Source: Plantago elongata
Taxonomy: Eukaryota > Streptophyta > Magnoliopsida > Lamiales > Plantaginaceae
Reading direction: 5' to 3'
Assembly (NCBI GenBank): GCA_036897095.1
Contig: JAYMSP010000218.1
Span: 1 to 64,000 of the forward strand
DNA: 64,000 nucleotides
Part shown: positions 34,701 through 46,641 of the stretch, piece after piece
Layout of the letters: each line of letters starts with the position of its first letter
How positions within the stretch are numbered: position 1 is the first letter of the stretch
Position numbers and translations under genes: made by a program
The notes under the pieces: model-generated
What the model saw: the letters and a program-made list of their open reading frames with translations, nothing else
The model's database searches: none
Told to the model about the DNA's origin: nothing

Positions 34701-36961
34701 TGTAAGAACCGTACATTTAGTATGTATCCGAAAATTAATTTAGTATTAAAATTATTATTTTGCACGGGTGAAAATATCGATTGGTTATATTAAGTCGAAT
34801 TAGGAAGCTAACACTGATCGTATTCGCCGTTAAATTGCTAATTGATATTATATTAATAAAATAATAATTAAATTAATAAAACAAAAATTATTTATTATAA
34901 TTTTTATATGGCTTGAGTTCGACTTAAATATCGCCCGAGAACCGATTTTACATTTTTTCGAAATTTATTTACGAGCCGTTTTGAAGCCAAAAGAAGCGAG
35001 CTATATATAATGGCAAAATTACCAAGATACCCCTGATTTTTTCTTTTTCCTTCTTCTTCACTTGTCCAAATCCGTCATTTTCCCTCCTTCTCCACAAAAC
35101 GTTTTCCCCATATTCTCCAGTGCCAAGCCGTCACTTCCACCGTGCCAATTCTTCCGTGCCAATCCGCGAACTACCTCGAGCACGAACCACCGGCCATGGC
35201 GGCGCCACCGTGGGGCCCAATTGCACGTCGGAGAAGCGGCCACACGCTTAAAATTAAGGAGAAGCGGCGCCGGACACCTGGCGCACAGAGGAGAAGCGGC
35301 GCTGGACACATGGCGCGCGAAGGAGAAACCGGCGCCGGCCTTCCCGCTGCCTCCTGGCTATAAATAAGCCGAGCTCGTCCTTCCTCCCCACACCACACTC
35401 TCCTGCTCTTTCCTTCCTCTTCTTGCTCCGCCCCTGCCCGGCCTTACGTCACCACCAACCGCCGCCCCTTTTTCCGGATTAGAGTCGTTCACTCGACCAA
35501 TTATTCCGGTAAGTCTCCCGTGTATATTTCGATATTATTCGAATACGAACGAGAAACTAAGTAGTAATTGTTGCAGTCTTGTGCCGCCCCATTCCAGCAC
35601 CGGCTACCGAACACTGCTCGTCTTTCCCTAACCGCGCGCTCGCACTCTATTCGGTTAGTGTCGCCCTTTTCCTACTTCATTGTCGAATTTTGGGAGAAAT
35701 AAATTATATCGCTATGCTGTTTAAATTGTTTAACAGTAAGTTGCATAGAGTAGCTAGTACTATTGTATACTGTATATTGCGTGACTGAATTGGATATAGT
35801 GTCGACTGGCCTTCGACTATAGGAGTTACCGCAGATTGCGGACTGTTTGCTTGAGTCTAAGTTTTGGTTATACTGTATATTGTGGGATTGCGTAATTATG
35901 CATAGACGTCGACTAGCCGTCGACTATAGGCTATGGTATAATAATACTGCTGGTAGTATTGATCTGTTGAGGTTAAAGCGTAGTTACTTGACTACATACT
36001 GTTATAGGTCTGATAAAAATACCAGGATAGACTTGTTATTGTTATCTAGTTTTTTCACTGATAAAGGTCACATGTCGGATTTAACTGACAGTTTTCCGAG
36101 AAATTAAATATTTTTTTAAAAGGAAATTATTTAAGATTAAAGGAATAATCTAGGTTTGCTAAACAGTGTTAATTATTCTGGACGCCGAGTAATTAATTAA
36201 GGTGTAGTAAGTTATGTATTAATTAGGAAACTCAGATATTGAATCGATTTTTACGTATGTCATAGGACTTTGTGAAATAGTGTGCTTAGACGTCGTCATT
36301 ATTTGGGGAAAATTTATCGGGAGTCTTTTAAATAATTTAGCGTTGTAATTAAGTAGTATTATCTATTTATTTATCAGGAATTACGAAGTCGCATAACTTG
36401 CAAGATACCCACGGTGAGTGATTAGGAGCTTTCGGCATCAGGCCCTGTGAAAGTTGATATTGTTCATTCCTTGCACTTTCATACATGTTCATGTTATGTG
36501 CCAGACTGTCTAACCCTGACTGCGGCCACTCGACAATGACCGACTGACACCGACTCGGTTTTTGATTTCGATTTCTAACTGTATAACTGTAGATGACCTG
36601 TACTTAGGAATACCTTACCTGTATTGACTTGATACCCTATTGTTCCAGTTATTGAATGATATTGTACCCTGAGTCCGTTTTACTGATCCTGTTTACTGAT
36701 CCTATATACTGCTCCTGGTGACTGACACTCTCCTTGTCCTAATACTATTTTTCCAGATTTTGAGCACGAAGAGAGGACAGGGTAGCTAAGCAAACAGACG
36801 GACTCTAGCTTGTTTCCGCTGCTGATCTGATAGTATAAATATGTGTTTTATCTATCGAATTATCATGTACATTTGGGGATTGTAATATGTAATATTTTGA
36901 TATTCATATATTTGGATGTTCGGCACAATCATTGACGTCCGGACCAGACCGGGGCCTTACA
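34701..36961 (+). mobile_element. S2: complete solo LTR (family S) in T1
   Basis: It starts TGTAAGAACC and ends GGGGCCTTACA, so the ends form TGTAAG/CTTACA. It is flanked by a perfect 5-bp target duplication TAGGG (34,696-34,700 and 36,962-36,966). It is 2,261 bp with no primer site, gag or pol, so it is a solo LTR left by LTR-LTR recombination. It is the reference copy for family S. A TATA box lies at 35,359, a GT-rich splice-donor-like TCCGGTAAGT at about 35,506, paired GTCGAC motifs at 35,801 and 35,908, and the conserved end block from about 36,750. Predicted small proteins around 35,060-35,400 are shadows of GC-rich promoter DNA. Confidence 0.92.
35359..35366 (+). promoter_or_regulatory. 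TATA box of solo LTR S2
   Basis: TATAAATA lies after a GC-rich stretch of repeated GAGAAGCGGCG words (35,232-35,330) and before a CT-rich leader. It is conserved in position with S0 and S3. Confidence 0.65.
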
Positions 36962-38292
36962 TAGGGTTAATTGCAATTTTTGTTGGTAAGTCAGAAAATA
37001 AAAATAATAGTTATATTGAATAAATAAAATTATTTGGATCAATTTTATAATAATTTTAAAATTAATGATAAACATGCAAATAGTTTAGATACTTAAATTA
37101 AGGATGTGTTTGGCAACATTTTGAATTTTGGTTTGTTATATAATTTATTTGTTAAATCAGTTGTATGATGTTATTGTTAGAATCAGAGGGAGGAATTTGT
37201 AATTAAAACATTTTGTAGGGGACCATATGAAATTCACCCTTAATTATTTGATTATTTGAATAATTCGATAAGATGTGCCCTTGGACTACACGTTATCACC
37301 AAGTGTGTGAGAACTTGGATGACATAACGTAAGTCCTAAAATCACCCCAAACGAGTCTCATTAAAGATTGGCATGTGATCTGCATCACAGGTTTGGAGAA
37401 TGTAGTAACTCTCACGACTAGGAATGACTTGGCATTCATCATGGATGCATGGACACCTTAGAGGGTGTTGGTAGACCCGCCGGGAAATCATTTGGTTAAT
37501 TCTATTATATGTCTATGGAAGTATCGGTGTGTAAGGTGATGTATTAATCCTTTGACTTGAGTTCAATACTGTCTACATGTGTGAAGTGGTGTACTTTGAC
37601 CATGACCAATGCTTGCACTCCATATGGGGTAGATACGGCATCCGTTGGGTACACCACGGAGCACATGGGAGTAGTAGTTGAGCCAAGATAGAATTCATTC
37701 CTCATAATATACATTGGAGAGAATACTTTATATCCCATAGTTAGGTTGCTCGTTAGTGATTGCCCAATGCATTACGATGTATTCAAAATGGTGTTTGAAT
37801 ATGATCGAGTATCAACTAACAAGATTGAGAAAGAAATGAATAAGTTATTTAAACAGACATTAAATCAAGTTCTAGACATATTTGAGCATTCGTGAATGAA
37901 AGGATCGTACCATCATTAGACCCTTACATTACATGTGGTTTGTACATCCTCACAAATGTCCTTATATATTAATATTGCCTGGCAAATTGTCTAGGAGTTT
38001 CACCGTGAACCTAATTGGATTAGTGCTTAATATATGAGGCCATATGGGTCACAGTATATGGAGAATATTTAACGAAATCAGGGATGTTTTTGACAATATT
38101 ATTTATTGTAAATCATTTTAATTATTTTGATTAGACTTGAACAATTAAAATGAAGTGTTATATTTGGACTAATTTGTAATTAAAGTCCAAATGTTTAAAG
38201 CTGTACTTGAAATGTAAATTAGGCCAGAAGAATAAAGGGAACAAGGGAAGAAGGATTGGGCTGGGCCGCTAGGCCCATCATGTGAAACATCT

Positions 38293-38302
38293 GGCACGTG
38301 CC
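38293..38302 (+). promoter_or_regulatory. G-box palindrome in LTR X
   Basis: GGCACGTGCC is a perfect 10-bp palindrome with the CACGTG core bound by plant bZIP/bHLH factors. It sits in a GC-rich block (38,260-38,410) of the otherwise AT-rich LTR, with further CGCG and CACGCG words. This suggests an inducible LTR promoter. Confidence 0.45.
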
Positions 38303-39004
38303 TTGAACGCGTCAGGTGTGGCACATTGCGCGTGTAATGCACGCGCCATATTGTAACTGTTGGCGGGTGCATTCCACGAGCACGCCTGGTGTGTGAAGAT
38401 GGGGACGTTACACATGTCTCCATCAACTGCCATCATAATGACAAACATCATTATTGTCATTATGTCTCACTCTTCCGTTTTCTTCAGTTTTTTGGGTGAA
38501 TTGAGTTTTTCCAGTTGAATGGTTTTGTTCTGTGAGAAGATCAAGATATAATCAGATTATTCTTGAACACTATTTTACACAAAAGCTACAATGTAGAAAA
38601 TAAAACAAGATTGTTTTTTTCTTGAAACACATTAATATTTTATTATTCATATCCGAATATAAGAACATCCTATCGTTCTTCTTGGTAAAAGGAACTCCTG
38701 TGGATACCAATATTTGAGGAGCAATAAACAGTCTGGACTCGTACAAGAAGTGGAACCCACATGAAGAGTAAGCTTGGAATAGGATTATTAGAGACCAATA
38801 TTTGAAGTGGAACCCACGCGAAGGAGCATATTTGAATTTGTTGATGATGAGTTGCAAGCCGCTAGCATCAATCGGAGCTATTAGAGTAAGCTTCGTTTAT
38901 TTACATTCAAGTACGCTGAATTACTGTTATCATCTTGTTCGTAATTTTTTTTTGAAATTCTGATGTGTATACTTAGAGTATAATATGACCGAATATACCA
39001 ACAG

Positions 39005-39479
39005 TGGTATCAAAGCTAGGCTTGATTCAATAGTAATTTACGTGTTTTATTGTATATATGCTTTGTTTATGTTTAGTGATAAAGAATGAATTTTTACAAG
39101 CGGATTATATTTCCTGAATATTTAATTATTAAAATTGGATTTTAATAGTTAAAAAAAATATGGAATTACTATTCACCCGTTACTGTTCACCCGAAATAAA
39201 ACCGTGAAACTGCACCTTTTCCTATTCCATCGGCTTCCACCACCACGAGCCGCCGTTAAGCCTCCATCCCTCGAATCCGTGTGATTGATTAACGATTCTG
39301 ATTAGACATGAAGCTTTCGAACCTTCGGCCGCCATTAATGGTAGGCATGAGTTTCGAGTTCTTCATGTTAAAAGACAAATTGATGTTATACGGGTATGTG
39401 AAGGATTGATGAAGGCATAAGATGTTTGTAAACACTGTGATTTGATCATGGTTGTGGTTGATTGATTTTTTGATACGAT
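39005..39479 (+). other. Primer site and leader remnant of element X
   Basis: TGGTATCAAAGCTAGGC (39,005-39,021) is a tRNA-iMet-type primer-binding site directly after the LTR end. About 450 bp of leader without coding content follow, up to where G1 gag sequence resumes (about 39,470-39,490). The rest of X is not visible. Confidence 0.6.
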
Positions 39480-39847
39480 TTAAAACTCGAGGGACCTATT
39501 TGGGTTCCCTACGGTCACTCTGGCTTGACAGATATGGTCTGTTAGCATCATCTTCCTCTCATTTTGATTTGAGCACAGACTTTGGCAAGCACATCCTCCA
39601 TGGTACGTCATGGGAACATGGTCAGCTCCTTGTACAACCCTGAGTTGGATGGCAAGCCTTTACGGAAGGCGTTGACAGTAGTATCTTTGTTGTAATTCAG
39701 AATGAATACCTTCTCCTTGTTAAATCTCGCCACGTACTACTTGAGAGACTCGTTAGGCCTTTGTCGACGTCATATAGGTCGTCCGATAGTTTTAACAATT
39801 TACTACTACTAGCGAATTGCTCAACAAAACAATCAACTAACTAGATT
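39480..39847 (-). pseudogene. G1 gag, capsid part
   Basis: The minus strand contains F-V-E-Q-F-A-S-S-S-K-L-L-K-L-S-D-D-L-Y, R-F-N-K-E-K-V-F-I, A-F-R-K-G-L-P-S and A-K-V-C-A-Q-I-K, the typical capsid blocks of Tat gag. It continues right up to the start of the Copia LTR at 39,848, which supports both boundaries. Fossil. Confidence 0.75.
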
Positions 39848-41321
39848 TGTTAGGCCTTTGTGTACCATTAGTGTGACATACCAATTAGACTCGAGCCAAA
39901 GCCCTTGCACATACAAGCAATTAGGAATATCTGTTAAGTATTTTTGATCAATCACCATATGATTTATCTGAAGTACATAAAGGTGACTAGTACTCATGGT
40001 GCACTTCAACATTGTAAAAGAGGAAATCACTTAGTGTGTTAGTCTAGTAAACTTGTAATACGATTATTAGGTCTCTGTATGTAATTTTGTATTTCAAAGA
40101 AGTCCATAAAAAAGGATCCTAGCAATGGATTTTATTTGAAGATTCGAAGACATAGGTTTACGCAAGTTTTTGAAGACATAAGGTTAAGTCTCCTCAGATA
40201 GACTATGATCAGAAAGCATAGTGCATATATTGCACATAACATGTCTCTAAACATATGACATTACTGAGTTCTAGAGTATGCTAGCTTTCAGAATGGCTCA
40301 TGTGTCCGTTGAGACTACAGGACAAGAAATAGTACAATGCATTAATTACACCGGCATGAAAGTCGCTCAATGCATAGTCCTCTATGAATAATGAGAAAGG
40401 GACCTCTGAGTACTCATTTCGAGATATCAACGGATTGAATTTTGAGAAGGTCTACCGGATACTATTCAAACGATTCTCAAATTCATCTATAAATATCACA
40501 CACGAACTACGCTCATATCTACTTACCAAGCAACGTATTCTCTCAAGCATTCACACTACCATTCTCCAAACTTTATGTTGCGAGTAACAAGCTCGAAGAA
40601 TCATCATTAGTTCTAAGTGTCCTGAACTTATAACAAGAGATAATTATTCGTGAAAGAGTTTAACATTCGGATACACTTTCTGAAGCTCATTCTCCAGAAC
40701 GGATACCAATTACTTGGGTCAGTAAAAGAGAACTACCATACATTGAATAAGTGTATCAATTAGTGTTATCTCTTCTAAGCTCTCAGAAAATATAGTTGAA
40801 AAGTTATACGAGAAGCTTACCTGACAATCAACTTATAACCAGCACTATCAAGGTGTGGAGTACATGAAGTACTTAATTTGAGAAATCAAGAAATAACTCC
40901 AAGGTTATCTTGAGTACATGAAGTACTTGGCTCGAGGAGCTATAGAACAACTCAAGGGGAACACTAGGTTGTGAACCATTTGTTGTAGGGATCATAGAAT
41001 AGTATATATTGTAAGGAGCACTCAATTTTCTGTTCTAGTGAATTCCAGGTCTCAGAAAGGCCAAAGTGGATTAGTTGGAGAATTACGCCACCTCTAGATA
41101 CCACTATACTTGATGTCTTATTTACTATTCTATATTTACGTTACAACATTTCACACAATTACATTTATCTATCATTTAAGTCTTCCGCTCTCTGAATCTA
41201 AGTATCAGAAATCCATCAATTGCTGAGAAATAGTGTTTCTCAACAAAAGTTTGAAAAGATTGTTAACCTCCCCCCCCCCCCCCCCCCTCTAGTTTCTCCT
41301 TTGCCGTTATCTGGACCAACA
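39848..41321 (+). mobile_element. Copia A 5' LTR
   Basis: It starts TGTTAGGCC exactly where G1 gag stops and ends CTGGACCAACA before the primer site. Blocks near its start (GTATTTTTGATCA, AAAGGTGACTAGTACTC) and end (CTTAAGTCTTCCGCTCTCTG-like, a C-run at 41,270-41,287, TTATCTGGACC) recur on the minus strand at 59,310-59,598. It is 1,474 bp with no genes inside. Confidence 0.75.
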
Positions 41322-41323
41322 AG

Positions 41324-41336
41324 TGGTATCAGAGCA
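41324..41336 (+). other. Copia A primer-binding site
   Basis: TGGTATCAGAGC, complementary to the 3' end of initiator tRNA-Met, is the usual primer site of plant Copia elements. It begins 2 nt after the LTR end. Confidence 0.85.
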
Positions 41337-41417
41337 GGAGGTTCCTAATCCGTCTACACTGAACCTCGATACCCCAGATACGTAAAGGTTTTTGTCGCTT
41401 TCTGAGGACGTTTTCAT

Positions 41418-43450
41418 TTGTGTGTTAAGTGTGCAAGTATGTCTCTGAGTGATGCTCCAAATCTGAAACCCAAGAATTACGATAAATGGAAGAACAATAT
41501 GATGTTACATCTTGAAGTAATCAGTGATGAGATGATCTATGTCATCAAGGACGACCCAATCAAGATTAGGCAGCTCAAACAAGTCATTGGAGTGTCTGAT
41601 GGTCAGAGAAACACTGATGATGGTCAACTAGTGATAATGGTCGTGTTGCTGTTGGACAAGTTGAGTATGAAGAAAACCTCGTGAACTCTGGACATGGGAA
41701 GATTCCAAGAGACACAGGTTGGATAGTCAAGCTTGTAACATCATCATTTGATCGACACCTGAGCATATATAGTGCAAACTGTTGTGTGCAAAAACGACGA
41801 AAGTTGCCTGGCAGTTGATTGAAGAAATCTGTGCTGGAACTGAGAAAACCAAGGGAAATAAGTTCGAATTTCTGAAATTGAAATTTCAAAACATCAAGTA
41901 GGGTCCCAATGAAACTCTGGAAGAACTTAATTTTCGGTTTAATACTCTCATGAGTGATATGGCTGCACTTGGAGAAAGTGACAAATATTCGAATTCTGAG
42001 AAGGTGAAAACTATTCTCACAAGTTTGAACCAAAATTAGGAACATACCCAATATTTCCATTTTAACTAGGGTATGCCACAAATCACTCCGATGGAACTCT
42101 TTTCACATTTAGCCACTGTGAACTATGTGACAACCCAACGAGGTTTGACTGCAGCTGAAAAGTTGTAAAGTGTTGCTTAAGTCACACAAGGTACTTCTGA
42201 AAAGAAGGATACCAAGGAAGAATCTGTAGAAAATGCTCTTGATGTGCGGCACATGAAGAAATATGTGAGCCAAGAGATAGAAAGGAGAAAAACAAAGGAG
42301 AAGCTGAAGAAGCATCTCGACCCAAACTACCATCAGTACAAGAACATCCAAATGAACAACTCTCTAAACAATCATGCTGAGAAAGTTGTTATTACTGTAG
42401 TCATTGAAATTGGAAATGACATATGGTTCTATTATCAGAAACCCGATCACTTCAAACGTGATTGTCCTTCTTTTAACTAGCTAAAGACGCATGACAAAAA
42501 GGAGAGAAGAACTTTCAAAAGGACTAAGAGGGCCTTGCTCACTGAAGAGAGAAAGAAGATCCAAAGTCAACTTGATGCTCTGGATATTGAGTCAAATTTT
42601 GAAAATGAGGATTCAGAAGACTCAAAATTACCATCACCAGAATTGTGCGGGTTTACTCACGATGTAATCGACTTTGGCCAGAATAAGAATGACATGTGTG
42701 GAGTTGTTGAGATAGTAGGTCCCGACATCTCCAACATTGAAGAATGCCTTATGACTGATGAGGTAATAGATACATCACAATTCTTGTACTACGAAAGTGA
42801 TGATGACGTTATCAAGGATTTGAAATTGGTCAAGAGTGAACTTGATCGATATGAGAGAGAATTCTTGGTTGTTGAATCAAAGACCAAGGTTGTGGAAGAA
42901 GAAAAAGAAACTCTTGAAAAAGAGATTTCTAACATGACCAAGGTATTTGAGAAAAAAGGACGTTGAAATAGCATCACTTAGATCTCAAATATCGGAGAAT
43001 AAAAATTGTCATGAGTTAGCCTAGAATGAGCTCAATGAGAAGTTGAAAAAATTTCTTTCTGTATGTGATGAGCTCAAAAAGAAAGAGGTTTCCTTAAAAT
43101 CATTTGTCAAAACTAGTGACACTCTCACAGAGGTTCAATCTTATCTAAGAGAACCTTCTGAGAAAGGAGGACTTGGACTTGACGCCCAATCATGTAATTC
43201 TACTCCTCTGAAAAAGAGTGTTGGAAGGTTGACCTTTGTAAAAATTCAACAGAAAGGTTCCAAGGAAACCTATAGCATTGGTCAGAAAGCTAAGGTTCTT
43301 GGCAAAGGTAAATCAGTTGTGACCAAACCATTGAAGGAACAACAAGTCCCAAAGAAACTTGTGGAAAAGGTTTCTGAAAAGAAACATGATCCTTTGACTT
43401 CTTCTGATCATCCACAATGTTGCATCACTAGAAAGGAAGCATTACCGGTC
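41418..43450 (+). pseudogene. Copia A gag with long coiled-coil extension
   Basis: It opens with N-Y-D-K-W-K-N-N-M-M-L-H-L, the N-Y-x-x-W-K block of Copia gag. A knuckle-like D-H-F-K-R-D-C-P region lies near 42,440-42,475. After it comes an acidic, Glu/Lys-rich coiled-coil stretch (42,535-42,966, 43,043-43,453), for example E-K-E-T-L-E-K-E-I-S-N-M. Long coiled-coil extensions behind the knuckle are seen in SIRE-type Copia gag. Fossil with several breaks. Confidence 0.7.
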
Positions 43451-43467
43451 TAGGTGTATTTCCTACT

Positions 43468-43947
43468 ATGTCATTCTATGGATATAGGGATGATGCAGAA
43501 ACTAGTGAGGCTGCTAAAAATCATGTTCAGAAAGCCAATGGTGCTCAAAATGGTATTGGCTATCGTGCTATCTGGAAGGTCCTCATGCAACAATATAAAG
43601 AAGGACAAGAACGATGGTGGAAAGCTAGAATTGCTTATAGTAATTATCAGAAGTGGAATCAATGCCAAGCCACTGAAAAACTGAATGTCAGGGCTAGAAG
43701 AAACTTAGCCAAGAAGACTAAGCTTGCTGAAAAGCAAACTCAGAAACCTGACAGGTTTCTGAAGCCACCACGAGGAACACTAATGAACACTCCAAGAAGG
43801 AAGATCGATTTGAGATTAGATGATTCTAGAATTCCTCCTTATGTTCCAAGTAGACAAAAACCTACTCCTAAGAGATCCATTCATAAATGGATTCCCATAG
43901 GAAGAACGTTTAGTCTAAGTGGTTTTGTTTCTGAGGCACGAACCTAA
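43468..43947 (+). pseudogene. Copia A basic linker between gag and protease
   Basis: An open stretch of 159 codons is rich in Lys, Arg, Gln and Trp (E-R-W-W-K-A-R-I-A, R-R-N-L-A-K-K-T-K, P-K-R-S-I-H-K-W-I-P). It precedes the protease. I recognise no domain; the basic charge suggests nucleic-acid binding. Confidence 0.5.
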
Positions 43948-43964
43948 CTTCTATTTCGTGTTTT

Positions 43965-44352
43965 GTGCAGAACACATCATGGACTAAGGATCAATGGCTA
44001 TTTGATAGTGGATGCAGGAAGCACATGACAAGAGATAAATCAAACTTGGTCGATTATAGAGTATGTGATACTAGACCGAACATCAGGTTTGCTAGAGGAG
44101 AATTAAATCCGTCTATAGGATTTGGTAATGTCAAATTGGGATCCCTATCTCTAATGTATTACATGTTAAAGGTTTGAAATATAATCTTCTAAGCATGAGC
44201 CAGTTTGCAGGCGAAAGATATTCGTTGAAAATCAAATCGAAATTCTGCAAATTGATTGAGATTGAGTCAGAGCAGACAGTCTTGGTTGCTAGGTAGAAAG
44301 GAAGTCTATATGTTGCTGATTGGACATCTGCCACAACTGAAGAATGTCTCAT
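43965..44352 (+). pseudogene. Copia A protease
   Basis: W-L-F-D-S-G-C-R-K-H-M-T is the Copia protease active-site block (D-S-G with C-x-x-H-M-T). It is followed by F-G-N-V-K-L-G and, before integrase, a stretch with N-L-L-S-M-S-Q. Confidence 0.8.
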
Positions 44353-45250
44353 GGTGAGTCAATCAGGTGACACTGAAGAACACTGGTTATGTCACAAAAG
44401 AATTAGTCACTTGAATTTCAAAACTCTGAACAAACTTCCCAAGAAAGAGTTAGTGGTTGGATTACCTAAAATAACATTTAGAAAGGACGGTGTCTGCTCT
44501 GCTTGTCAATTGGGAAAACAATTTAAAACCTCTTTCCAATCCAAAATCAGACATTCATGTGTTAAACCACTGCAACTATTACACATGGATCTTTTTGAAT
44601 CATTTGTAACTAGTTATGCAGGCAAGAAGTATGGTCTAGTTGTTGTAGATGACTTCTATAGATTTACCTGGGTTGTCTTTCTGAAACAAAAATTTGATGC
44701 TAAGGTGGAGATACAGAACTTGCTGAACAAGCTTGAAGTCATGAAAAATTACAAGGTATCTGCAATCAGAACAGACCATGGTACTTAATTTGTCAACCAG
44801 TACATAAAAGAGTTTTGTACCTGCAAAGGTATACACCATCAACTATCTTCAGTAAGGATACCATAACAAACTGGTGATGCTGAAAGTAAGAATATGACCC
44901 TTAAAGAATCTGCACGGACAATGCTAGCTGACGCTGAAATAAGTGAAATTATTGTGTTGAAGTTGTAAATACATCATGCTACACTCAGAACAGATGCTTG
45001 ATAAACAAACACCATGACAAAACTCCTCATGAGCTTTTGGTTGGTAGACCTCCTAATATCAAACATTTGAGAATGTTTGGTTGTAGATTTTTTGTTCTTA
45101 ACAATGGGAATGAATATTTGAGAATATTTCAACTAAAGACAGACGAAGGTGTATTTCTTGGTTATTCTATGAATAGCAAAGCCTATAAGAACAAAGAACA
45201 TTGAAGAATCTGCTCATGTGGTATTCTATGAAGGAAGCAAGAAAATACCC
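44351..45250 (+). pseudogene. Copia A integrase
   Basis: It begins with the H-x-R-x-x-H-x-N zinc-binding part (C-H-K-R-I-S-H-L-N-F), then C-S-A-C-Q-L-G-K-Q, H-M-D-L-F-E-S (catalytic Asp), V-V-D-D-F-Y-R-F-T-W and R-T-D-H-G-T (second Asp region). Further on come H-E-L-L-V-G-R-P-P and L-R-M-F-G-C-R-F (44,998-45,204). The order and motifs are typical of Copia. Confidence 0.85.
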
Positions 45251-45799
45251 CTTGATGATGAAATCTCAGACAGGTTCAAAGAACTTTTGATGAAGGATTT
45301 TGAAGAAGAACCCTAAAAAAGGAGAAACTCTATCATTAATTTAAGGATGACTCTGACGAAGAAAAGCATGATGTGCCTAGTAACAACCATATGACTCTTA
45401 TACATGATGAATAATTTCCTATGAGGATTCCAGAAAACATATAATATTCTTCATAGAGACCTTTATGGGAATAACCTTTTTGAAAGTCGTATTCCAGAAA
45501 TCTCTGATACTGAAAAAGTGTCTGATATATACCGCACTTATAGTGTACAAAATATCACTGATACTGAAGAAGTATCAAGTCATAATCGTAGTGATTCACA
45601 TTCAGATCACGTTGATAGTGACCCTACTAGTTCAAAATCCATTATGAAATGGATTAGAGATCATCTTGCAAAGGATATGATTGGTCCCATTGATCAAGGT
45701 GTTAGAACTAGAAGAGCAATCGCTAAAAATGTTGATTCTCTCTTTGGTTGTTTTATATCAAACATTGAAATAAGACTGTCGAAGATGCATTAAAGGATC

Positions 45800-46614
45800 A
45801 AGATTGGATCTCTGCAATGCAAGAGTTGGAACAATTTGAGAGAAACAAGATCTGGAAACTAGTTCCATTTGTAAAAGGAATATCTATAATTTGAACTAAG
45901 TGGGTTTTTAGAAACAAAATGAATGAGTTTGGTGAAATAACTAGAAACAAGGCTAGGTTGGTTGCCGAGGGATTTACCCAGACTGAAGGCTTAGACTTTG
46001 ATGAGTCATATGCACCAGTTGCAAGATTGGATGCAATCGGACTATTTCTAGCCTTTGCAGCTCATAATGACTTTAAAGTTTACCAAATGGATATCGAGAG
46101 TGCATTTGTAAATGGTGAACTTGCTGAGGAAGTCTATGTTGAACAATTACCAGGCTTTCATGTTTCATCAGAAAGTAGAATGGTCTATAATTTACAAAAA
46201 GCTTTGTATGGACAAAAATAGGCTCCAAGAGCATGGTATGATACTTTGGACAAATACCTTCTGGAAAGTAGCTTTAAGAAAGGTGAAGTTGATAAATCTA
46301 TAATTACTTTAAATCATGATAGGAAACTAATTTTAGTTCAAGTATATGTTGATGACATTATATATGGATCTAAAGACAAACAACTTTGTAATGACTTTGC
46401 AAATCTCATGAAAAGAAAATTTGAGATGGGCATGATGGGAGAATTAAACTATTTCCTAGGATTGCATGTCAAGCAACTTAATGATGGAATATTCATTAAT
46501 CAACCAAAGTATGCAAAGGATATGCTCAACAAGTTCAATCTAAAGCCTTTCGAAAAGAATGCTAAGTTACCTATGAGGATAGGAAATAATATGACTTATA
46601 TTGAATCTGATTAG
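45800..46614 (+). pseudogene. Copia A reverse transcriptase
   Basis: Blocks: [34 protein letters not shown] (motif with catalytic Asp), L-Q-K-A-L-Y-G, then V-Q-V-Y-V-D-D-I-I-Y-G (46,336-46,366, Y-V-D-D) and Y-F-L-G-L-H-V-K-Q. A clear Copia RT. Confidence 0.9.
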
Positions 46615-46641
46615 AGTGTTAAAGAACATAAGTATAGGAAG

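Larger units (their letters stand above)
33827..37239. mobile_element. T1: non-autonomous Mutator-like DNA element
   Basis: The ends form imperfect terminal inverted repeats of about 70 bp (left GAGAAATTTACGCC..CTCCCCTACAA, right end its reverse complement with TCCCCTACAAAATG, roughly two thirds identical). They are flanked by 9-bp near-identical repeats, TTGATTATT (33,818-33,826) and TTAATTATT (37,240-37,248), the target size typical of Mutator. Without the later solo LTR S2 it is about 1.15 kb, AT-rich, with no transposase, so it depended on an enzyme from elsewhere. Confidence 0.75.
33707..39003 (+). mobile_element. LTR of retrotransposon X, split by a Mutator-like element
   Basis: It starts TGTATGTCC at 33,707 in G1 gag and ends ATATACCAACA at 39,003, followed 1 nt later by TGGTATCAAAGC, a tRNA-iMet-type primer site. 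That identifies it as a 5' LTR. Its own DNA is about 33,707-33,826 plus 37,249-39,003, roughly 1.9 kb. The interior carries element T1. I see no coding region of X; after about 450 bp of leader the G1 gag resumes. Superfamily undetermined. Confidence 0.6.

Noticed and set aside
35058-35398. Overlapping Arg/Ala-rich frames of 73-101 codons on both strands.
   Set aside because: They are shadows of the GC-rich promoter part of solo LTR S2, with repeated GAGAAGCGGCG words.
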